Part shown: piece by piece, positions 42,820 to 48,479 of the stretch
Layout of the letters: each line of letters starts with the position of its first letter
Position numbering within the stretch: position 1 is the stretch's first letter
From: Clostridiales bacterium
Lineage (GTDB): Bacteria; Bacillota; Clostridia; Christensenellales; Aristaeellaceae
Length of the DNA: 48,479 nt
Reading direction: 5' to 3'
Assembly: GCA_012729115.1 (NCBI GenBank)
Contig: JAAYDR010000016.1
Span: 1-48,479, forward strand
Translations under genes and position numbers: made by a program
The notes under the pieces: generated by a model
Told to the model about the DNA's origin: nothing
What the model saw: only the letters and a program-made list of their open reading frames with translations
Databases searched by the model: none

Positions 42820-43089
42820 ATGAATGAAGCTTTTGGGATCGCCTCATTTCGTTCCCGCCAGCAGGTATTGAAGTTTGAAAACATTCTTCGCCGGGAAGGG
42901 ATGAGGGTGTCAATTATCACCACGCCCCGGGATGTGGCCGTTGGATGCGGCCTGAGCATCCGTTTTGAATTGAATGATTTTGATGCTGTGCTGAACGCAT
43001 ATCAGCGCTTTCGCCCCACCAATTTGATCGGCTTTTATCAGGTGGAGCGTACCGAGGGAAGCAGGACGAATACCCGGCCGTTGTGTTAG
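42820..43089 (+). CDS. DUF3343 protein, putative Se/S carrier
   Basis: This 89-residue protein matches the DUF3343 family, described as putative selenium/sulfur carriers. The family cysteine motif is visible as GCGLSIRF (about residue 42), after a beta-alpha start (GIASFRSRQQVLKFENIL). The ATG at 42820 is preceded by AAGGGGG about 10 bases upstream; an earlier ATG is out of frame and stops at once. It is divergent from the cysteine desulfurase, its likely partner. A terminator follows 21 bases after the stop. Confidence 0.88.
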   Translation: MNEAFGIASFRSRQQVLKFENILRREGMRVSIITTPRDVAVGCGLSIRFELNDFDAVLNAYQRFRPTNLIGFYQVERTEGSRTNTRPLC

Positions 43090-43110
43090 CGTGCAGCTTG
43101 AAACGCACGA

Positions 43111-43140
43111 AAAAGACCACCCAGCTTGAGGTGGTCTTTT
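43111..43140 (+). terminator. Bidirectional terminator between DUF3343 gene and rpmB
   Basis: AAAAGACCACC and GGTGGTCTTTT (11-bp perfect arms, 8-base loop) serve both convergent genes. Confidence 0.9.
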
Positions 43141-43177
43141 CATCCCATTGGATGCTTCGGAGCGCTACCGCTTCCCG

Positions 43178-43393
43178 TTAGGCTTCCACAGTGGACTTGG
43201 TGGGCAAAGCGCGCTTGACGTAGCCGCTGCGCAAGCAACGGGTGCACACATTCAGCCGCATGGCCGTACCGCCAACCAGAACGCGAACACGCTGCACGTT
43301 GGGAGCCCAGGCGCGGTTGGTCTTGCGGTTGGAATGGCTGACCTTGTGTCCGCTCATCATACCCTTTTCGCAAACTTCACAGAAATGGCCCAT
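43178..43393 (-). CDS. rpmB: 50S ribosomal protein L28
   Basis: This 71-residue large-subunit protein is the zinc-binding (C+) form, with CEVC near the start and CTRC later. The core (SGHKVSHSNRKTNRAWAPN) is typical. It is 7-9 residues longer than common homologues because of the tail LPTKSTVEA. AGGAGGTG lies 6-7 bases before the ATG. It is a single-gene unit. Confidence 0.97.
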   Translation of the reverse strand: MGHFCEVCEKGMMSGHKVSHSNRKTNRAWAPNVQRVRVLVGGTAMRLNVCTRCLRSGYVKRALPTKSTVEA

Positions 43394-43440
43394 ATTCTTA
43401 CACCTCCTAACGGGAGTTTCGCATGATTAACAGCCTGTCT

Positions 43441-43469
43441 ATTCTATCACTCTTGCATGGCTTTGGCAA
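43441..43469 (-). promoter_or_regulatory. Sigma-A promoter of rpmB
   Basis: On the minus strand, TTGCCA (43469-43464) and TAGAAT (43446-43441) are 17 bases apart. Confidence 0.75.
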
Positions 43470-43540
43470 GGTCCGAAGGAAATATTTTTAAAGAATCGAC
43501 AAACGCAGGGATGTTCCCGGGCCATGATGCATGGCCGACC

Positions 43541-45349
43541 TTACTTGTCGTCCATCTTCAGCACTGCCAGGAAGGCCTCGCTGGGCACTTCCACGGTGCC
43601 AAACTGGCGCATGCGCTTCTTGCCTTCCTTCTGTTTTTCCAGCAGTTTCTTTTTGCGGGTGATGTCGCCGCCGTAACACTTGGCCAGCACGTCCTTGCGA
43701 AGGGCTTTTACGGTTTCCCTGGCGATCACCTTTCCCCCGATCGCGGCCTGGACAGGGATTTCAAACATCTGCCTTGGAATCGCGTCCTTGAGCTTTTCGG
43801 CAATGCTGCGGCCCCGGGCATAAGCCTTGTCCTTGTGGACGATGATGGAGAATGCGTCGCAAATGTCCCCGTTCAGCAAAATGTCCAGCTTCACCAGATC
43901 GCTTTGCTGATATCCTTTCATTTCATAGTCGAAGCTGGCATAACCCCGGCTGCGGCTTTTGATCTGGTCAAAAAACTCATAGATGATTTCGTTGAGGGGG
44001 ATTTCGTACAGCAGCTTTACCCGGCCTCCCTCATACTGCATGTCCAGGAAAGTGCCCCGCTTTTCCACGCAAATGTCCATGATCGCGCCCACATACTCCT
44101 GAGGCGTGTAAACGGTGGCGGACACGTAGGGTTCCTCCATGTGTTCGATCTCGCCGACAGGGGGGAGGTTGGTGGGGTTGTCAATGGTAATCTCGGTGCC
44201 ATCGGTTTTAAATACCCGGTAGATGACGCTGGGAGCGGTGGTGACCAAATCCAGGTCAAATTCCCTCTCCAAACGCTGCTGAATGATCTCCATGTGCAGC
44301 AGGCCCAAAAAACCGCAGCGGAAACCATAGCCGAGGGCTACGGAGGTCTCGGGGTCAAAGGATAGCGAAGCGTCGTTCATGCGCAGCTTCTCCAGGGCAT
44401 CCCGCAGATTGTCATAGTCCGCACCGTCGGCGGGATAGATACCGCAAAAAACCATGGGGGTCACCTTGCGATAACCGGGCAGAGGTTTTGCTGCAGGCCG
44501 TGCTGCATCCGTGATGGTGTCGCCCACCCGGGTGTCTGCCACATCTTTGATGGAAGCGGAGATGTAGCCTACATCCCCTGGCAGAAGTTCCTCACAGGGA
44601 AGATATCCCGGGCGGAAGGTGCCTACCTCCACAATGTCAAACTCCACCTGACTGGCCATCAAACGCATGCGCATGCCCGCAGATACCCTACCCTGCATCA
44701 CCCGCACAAAGCAGATGGCTCCCTTGTAGTTATCATAGGAGGCATCAAAAATAAGTGCCTGAAGGGGTGCGTCGGCGGCTCCCTTGGGAGGGGGAATCCT
44801 CTCCACAATCGCCTCCAGCACATCCTGGCAGTTGAGCCCGGTTTTGGCGGAGATCATGGGGGCATTGGACGCGTCCAGGCCGATCACGTCTTCAATCTCC
44901 TTTTTCACCTCTTCCGGCTGGGCGCTGGCCAAATCGATCTTATTGATGATGGGTACGGTTTCCAAATCGTGCTCCAGGGCCATGTACACGTTGGCCAGGG
45001 TTTGCGCCTCGATGCCCTGGGTGGCGTCCACAACCAGAAGAGCACCCTCACAAGCCGCCAGGGCACGGCTGACCTCGTAGCTGAAGTCCACATGGCCGGG
45101 GGTGTCGATCAGGTTCAGGATATAGGTCTCGCCATTTTTGGCCTGATAGGTCATGCGAACGGCCTTGCTTTTAATGGTAATGCCCCGCTCCCGCTCCAGT
45201 TCCATGCTGTCCAGAATCTGATCCATCATCTCCCGGTGCTCAAATACACCGGTCATTTCCAACAGGCGGTCCGCCAGGGTGGACTTGCCGTGGTCGATGT
45301 GGGCGATAATGCAGAAGTTGCGAATGTGGGAAAGCCGGTTATCTTGCAA
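43541..45349 (-). CDS. lepA: Elongation factor 4 (LepA)
   Basis: This 602-residue translational GTPase acts on ribosomes during initiation or back-translocation. G motifs are [23 protein letters not shown] and SAK; the LepA-specific C-terminal domain ends [20 protein letters not shown]. The start is a TTG at 45349: GGAGGGG lies 5 bases upstream and the family start [11 protein letters not shown] follows, whereas the open frame begins 12 codons earlier at a GTG. The gene often precedes hemW/hrcA-grpE-dnaK in Bacillota, but here it stands alone. Confidence 0.97.
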   Translation of the reverse strand: MQDNRLSHIRNFCIIAHIDHGKSTLADRLLEMTGVFEHREMMDQILDSMELERERGITIKSKAVRMTYQAKNGETYILNLIDTPGHVDFSYEVSRALAACEGALLVVDATQGIEAQTLANVYMALEHDLETVPIINKIDLASAQPEEVKKEIEDVIGLDASNAPMISAKTGLNCQDVLEAIVERIPPPKGAADAPLQALIFDASYDNYKGAICFVRVMQGRVSAGMRMRLMASQVEFDIVEVGTFRPGYLPCEELLPGDVGYISASIKDVADTRVGDTITDAARPAAKPLPGYRKVTPMVFCGIYPADGADYDNLRDALEKLRMNDASLSFDPETSVALGYGFRCGFLGLLHMEIIQQRLEREFDLDLVTTAPSVIYRVFKTDGTEITIDNPTNLPPVGEIEHMEEPYVSATVYTPQEYVGAIMDICVEKRGTFLDMQYEGGRVKLLYEIPLNEIIYEFFDQIKSRSRGYASFDYEMKGYQQSDLVKLDILLNGDICDAFSIIVHKDKAYARGRSIAEKLKDAIPRQMFEIPVQAAIGGKVIARETVKALRKDVLAKCYGGDITRKKKLLEKQKEGKKRMRQFGTVEVPSEAFLAVLKMDDK

Positions 45350-45390
45350 AAAGACCCCTCCATGCGGGTTGATCGCGGAATACACCTGGT

Positions 45391-45419
45391 ATCATAACGG
45401 ATTTGTATTCAAAATGCAA
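45391..45419 (-). promoter_or_regulatory. Sigma-A promoter of lepA
   Basis: On the minus strand, TTGCAT (45419-45414) and TATGAT (45396-45391) are 17 bases apart. Confidence 0.75.
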
Positions 45420-45471
45420 GAATAGGGGCCGTGTGAAAGGACGGGTATGAGAATGGAGAAGCAAGGCTGCT

Positions 45472-46254
45472 TTATTTGCTTGATTCCCACAGATAACTTG
45501 TCATGGACACGGAGCCAAGTTCACAGGACTGGGCGAAAACGCTGCACTCATCGTCATCGTTTGCTGCGCCAAGGGCATACAGCAGGGGATAAAAATGGTC
45601 CGGCGTGGGTACGGCAAGCTTGGCAGGGTTCCCAAGTTCACCAAACTCCAGTATATTCCGATGGCTCTTGCTGATGATGTTCTCGTGGATGTAACCATCA
45701 AACGCATACGCCCAGTCAAAGCCCGCGCTTCCCATACTCCAATTGACCAATCTCAGATTGTGAACGATGTTGCCCGAAGCAAGGAGCAGGACTCCTTCTT
45801 TCCGTAAAGTCTTTAATTCGTTGCCAATCCTGTAGTGGGACTGGGGGGGAGCAGATGCATCAATACTGATTTGAAATACCGGCACATCTCCCTGAGGAAA
45901 CATATGAACCAACACCGACCATGTGCCGTGGTCAATGCCCCAGGAGTTATCATATTTCGTTTCTCTTGAAATCAGTTCCTTGGCAACCGCGGCAACGCCG
46001 GGAGACCCTGGCGGACTGTATACAATTTCATACAACTCCCTTGGGAAACCATACATATCATAAACTGTTCTGGGTTGTCGCTCATTCATAATTTTCGTGC
46101 CCTGCGTAAACCAATGGGCTGAAAAGGAAACAATCGCTTTGGGTTTGGGGATCCTTTGGGCAATATTCTTCCAGGCTCTTGAATAAGCGTTATCATCAAT
46201 GGCATTCATTGGCGACCCGTGCCCAATGAAAACGACAGGCATCATGGATTTCAT
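45472..46254 (-). CDS. Class III extradiol dioxygenase family protein (YgiD/DODA type)
   Basis: This 260-residue protein belongs to the LigB-type family that includes 4,5-DOPA dioxygenase and E. coli YgiD. Metal and active-site histidines are visible: H12 in FIGHGSPMNAI, H47 in SFSAHWFT, H109 in GIDHGTWSVL and one in SGNIVHNL. The natural substrate in an anaerobe is unknown, and an oxygen-using ring cleavage would be odd. AAAGGA precedes the ATG. It lies at the start of a more A+T-rich stretch and may be acquired. Confidence 0.9.
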   Translation of the reverse strand: MKSMMPVVFIGHGSPMNAIDDNAYSRAWKNIAQRIPKPKAIVSFSAHWFTQGTKIMNERQPRTVYDMYGFPRELYEIVYSPPGSPGVAAVAKELISRETKYDNSWGIDHGTWSVLVHMFPQGDVPVFQISIDASAPPQSHYRIGNELKTLRKEGVLLLASGNIVHNLRLVNWSMGSAGFDWAYAFDGYIHENIISKSHRNILEFGELGNPAKLAVPTPDHFYPLLYALGAANDDDECSVFAQSCELGSVSMTSYLWESSK

Positions 46255-46565
46255 CTTTTCATCCTTTCCGGCTCCGGGCTGTTTCGGTCCGGCTCAACCG
46301 TCCTGAAGCTGCGGGTAGATAAGCGGCAACGTGCACGATCCGAGAAATGTGGTCTCTCTCAATGGAGTGTAGCCTTGCGGGCCCACTTTGTCAATCTGGC
46401 CGTGCACTATTGCATTTCTAAAAACAAACGGTTACACTGTAACCAATGGTTGCTGTGAGGCAGTTGTTATTTTGATGGATATTACAGGTGATGAATGATT
46501 GAAACCTTCCTTTGAGCGTTTTATGCAATTATGGTTCGGGTTGATACCGGGTTGGCTGAAATAGG
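46255..46565 (+). other. Gene-poor stretch with one palindrome
   Basis: No convincing gene is seen between the dioxygenase and the diguanylate cyclase. It holds the palindrome at 46430-46444. On the minus strand a 44-codon open frame (about 46300-46430) lacks a ribosome site. A 79-codon plus-strand frame overlapping the dioxygenase start is also unsupported. Confidence 0.5.
46430..46444. promoter_or_regulatory. 15-base operator-like palindrome
   Basis: GGTTACA-C-TGTAACC is perfectly symmetric. The shape is that of a TetR- or MerR-type operator; no such regulator is encoded nearby. It could control the dioxygenase (175 bases away) or the diguanylate cyclase (120 bases). Confidence 0.5.
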
Positions 46566-48284
46566 GTGCGTAGATTTCGGGAATCCATTTTGGTGAAGAT
46601 ATCAGCGCTCATTTCTTTATTGTGCCTGATGATTATGGCATATTCAGGATATGGGCTTTTTTTAGGGTGGACAAATTACCGGCAGGCAACCCGGTTGGGC
46701 CTTATCCAGAAAATGACGCAGAGTTTTGCCGATGGATTAAAAAACTTCATGTTTGAAAGAGGCAGAATGAATGTTGTGCTTTCAAAGGAACAGCCTATTT
46801 CGCAGGAGAACCGCTCCTTTCTGAACGAAAGAAGATCAGCAGCCGACAAGGCATTTGAAGCCGGTCTTTTGGTCATGGAAGATGTTTTTCCAGAGAAGAC
46901 AAAGACGCTTCGGAAGGACTATGAAAATATTCATTACTTGCGGATAAAAATCGATGAGCAGGCTGAAAAACCGCTGAGACAAAGAGAGGCCGGCGCCAAA
47001 AAAATCTGGTTTGACAGCTGTACTGATTATATCAATACCGTCATCACCAAAATCAATGTCATCCGGCAGCTTTCACGCAATCAAAGCAATATCTCCTATT
47101 GTTTTGATGTGGTTGTGGACAGTTTGTCTTTCCGGAATATTGTGGGCAATGAGGCCACGATGATCACCGCGGCAATCGCAGCGCAGAACCCACTGGGTGA
47201 TGATGACCTTGCAGCGATTCAAATGCTGAGGGGTAAAGAAGCACAAGTCTGGTCCGATCTGGAGAAGACCATCGGGATGCTGGATTCGGCACCTTTGACC
47301 ATGGCCCTTGAAAATGTTCGGGAGCAGTATTACAATCAATTTCTCCCCCAGCAGACAACAATCCTGGAGCAGGCCCGCAAAGGCTTGCTCCAAGAAGGGG
47401 CAGATCAAAAGATTGCGTCGGTGTCTGTTCCCGTATTGGATTCCATTCTGAATCTCAGTGACGAAGCCGTAAGAGCCATTGAAGGAGAAAACAGCAGGAG
47501 CATTGAATATGGATTGATGGGTCTTATCGCGGGCCTTGGGCATACACTGGTTGGTTTGCTCATTGTGATTTTGATTCCGGTTTATTTCCGGAAGCGATTT
47601 GTTGATCCGCTCCATGACATTGTCCAGAACCTGAATGAGATTCGTGATGGAAAAGTAGATTGCAGGATTCCGCACACACAAAGGGCAGACGAAATCGGGA
47701 AACTGGCTCACGTTGCCGATATGCTTAAAAACAGCATGATTGTGGAACAAACGCTGAAGCAGGAACTGGAAAAAACGGTGCTCATGCTCCAAGACTTGTC
47801 GCTGAAGGATTCATTAACAGGCCTGTATAACCGGCGATACTTGCATGAGCGATTTGAGGAGATGATGAAAAGATATCGGAGGAACGGCAGTATATTTTCT
47901 GTAATCATGTGTGACATTGATATGTTCAAATCAATCAATGACCAGTATGGGCATGAATGCGGTGATAGTGTGCTGATTCATGTTTCAGATCAACTATCAG
48001 CCAATTGCAGGGAGTCTGATGTAATTGCCAGATGGGGAGGGGAAGAATTTCTGTTGTTGCTTCCCGATACCGATCGTGAAGGCGCGAAGGTTCTGGCCGA
48101 AAAACTGCGGACAGTACTGGCTGGCAAGGAATACAAATGGAACCATCACAATCTGGAAGTGACCATGACATTTGGAGTTGCACAGTACAGCGGCGCGGAG
48201 GATATACAGGAAACGATCAGAAAAGCCGACATGGCGCTGCTGCAGGGGAAGAATAACGGACGGAATCAAATCGTTGCATTTTAG
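46566..48284 (+). CDS. Membrane diguanylate cyclase with extracytoplasmic sensor and HAMP
   Basis: This 572-residue protein makes c-di-GMP. Layout: membrane helix (about 12-34), a helical extracytoplasmic sensor (about 35-315), second helix (about 318-342), HAMP (about 343-396) and a GGDEF domain (about 410-572). The active motif is GGEEF (491-495), and an RxxD inhibitory site (RESD) lies 5 residues before it, so product feedback is expected. The sensor contains FERGRMNVVLS, recalling the ERG segment of NIT (nitrate/nitrite-sensing) domains; that is tentative. The start is GTG with almost no ribosome site, so the true start is uncertain. The following partial gene encodes a likely oxygen-binding partner. 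Confidence 0.9.
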   Translation: MRRFRESILVKISALISLLCLMIMAYSGYGLFLGWTNYRQATRLGLIQKMTQSFADGLKNFMFERGRMNVVLSKEQPISQENRSFLNERRSAADKAFEAGLLVMEDVFPEKTKTLRKDYENIHYLRIKIDEQAEKPLRQREAGAKKIWFDSCTDYINTVITKINVIRQLSRNQSNISYCFDVVVDSLSFRNIVGNEATMITAAIAAQNPLGDDDLAAIQMLRGKEAQVWSDLEKTIGMLDSAPLTMALENVREQYYNQFLPQQTTILEQARKGLLQEGADQKIASVSVPVLDSILNLSDEAVRAIEGENSRSIEYGLMGLIAGLGHTLVGLLIVILIPVYFRKRFVDPLHDIVQNLNEIRDGKVDCRIPHTQRADEIGKLAHVADMLKNSMIVEQTLKQELEKTVLMLQDLSLKDSLTGLYNRRYLHERFEEMMKRYRRNGSIFSVIMCDIDMFKSINDQYGHECGDSVLIHVSDQLSANCRESDVIARWGGEEFLLLLPDTDREGAKVLAEKLRTVLAGKEYKWNHHNLEVTMTFGVAQYSGAEDIQETIRKADMALLQGKNNGRNQIVAF

Positions 48285-48336
48285 GACGCGACAAATGAAA
48301 CCGAGATTTGCTATGACCCGCGGGGAGGAATAAAGT

Positions 48337-48479
48337 GTGAGAATCAACGATGAAGCAATGGAACAGGAGTCGGTCAGTATTGCCGATGGGATTTATTGGG
48401 TCGGTTATATTGATGAGAATAGAGGCCTTCACTGTAACCCAAATTTGATCATCGAGGGTGAAGAAGCAGTTTTGATTGA
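48337..48479 (+). CDS. Oxygen-binding di-iron (FprA-like) metallo-beta-lactamase protein, 5' part
   Basis: Only the first 47 codons are in the window. The start is a GTG at 48337 with GGGAGGAA 6-8 bases upstream. The reading ADGIYWVGYIDENRGLHCN followed by PNLIIEGEEAVLI matches the first strands of flavodiiron/ODP-type metallo-beta-lactamase domains. In Clostridia and spirochetes these domains bind oxygen at a di-iron site and are often linked to chemoreceptor or c-di-GMP domains. The gap to the diguanylate cyclase is 52 bases, so the two are probably one operon. Confidence 0.75.
   Translation, partial: MRINDEAMEQESVSIADGIYWVGYIDENRGLHCNPNLIIEGEEAVLI

Noticed and set aside
46219-46458. 79-codon plus-strand frame before the diguanylate cyclase
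   Set aside because: No ribosome site, overlaps the dioxygenase start in antisense, and contains the operator-like palindrome; no family resemblance.

Overview
The window comes from a moderately high-GC, endospore-forming member of the Clostridia (Bacillota). The evidence is an intact sigK and a spoIIE, a redox regulator rex next to a VanW-type envelope protein, RNase J, a C-form (zinc-ribbon) L28, and RpoB/RpoC sequences that read like clostridial homologues. A Christensenellales-type or related gut lineage is my guess, not a demonstration. No rRNA, tRNA, CRISPR array, transposase or phage gene was seen.

Layout. 1-2610: RNase J and a small RseC-like membrane protein, both on the minus strand; rnj has a long, apparently structured leader. 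2640-10231: rpoB-rpoC with their own consensus promoter, detached from the usual ribosomal-protein neighbours. 10.3-17.4 kb: sigK, rex-vanW, uppP, a ComEC-like metallo-beta-lactamase protein, a cysteine-rich protein of unknown function and a DegV lipid-binding protein. 17.6-24.2 kb: one 2167-residue secreted protein built from about 14 SdrD-B/Cna-B-like domains, convergent with spoIIE (24.2-26.5 kb). 26.7-28.7 kb: an ApbE flavin transferase lipoprotein and a membrane-anchored protein with two covalent-FMN sites, a likely extracytoplasmic flavin electron-transfer pair.

28.8-38.3 kb is a long minus-strand transport block. A CUT1-type sugar ABC transporter (binding protein and two permeases) lies beside a GntR regulator carrying an RCK_C domain, the architecture of the c-di-AMP sensor BusR. 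Upstream is arsR-potABCD-nagA, which links polyamine uptake to N-acetylglucosamine-6-phosphate deacetylation. 38.5-45.4 kb is mostly housekeeping: VOC protein, rsfS, a nadD-yqeK fusion, a membrane protein with a possible Mrr-like fold, a selenium-associated cysteine desulfurase with a DUF3343 partner, rpmB and lepA. 45.5 kb to the end is visibly richer in A+T: an extradiol dioxygenase-family protein, a membrane diguanylate cyclase, and the start of an oxygen-binding di-iron (FprA-like) metallo-beta-lactamase domain protein cut by the window edge.

The points most worth a second look are: the rnj leader with a 15-bp long-range stem at the predicted 5' end; the hairpin that is both a terminator and the ribosome-site cover between apbE and the FMN-binding gene; the BusR-like regulator next to a sugar transporter; the giant SdrD-B protein with no cell-wall anchor; a spoIIE promoter with Spo0A-type spacing; two ABC binding proteins without lipobox cysteines; and the diguanylate cyclase/oxygen-sensor pair at the right edge. 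All function assignments rest on reading the sequence and remembered family motifs; no database search was run.
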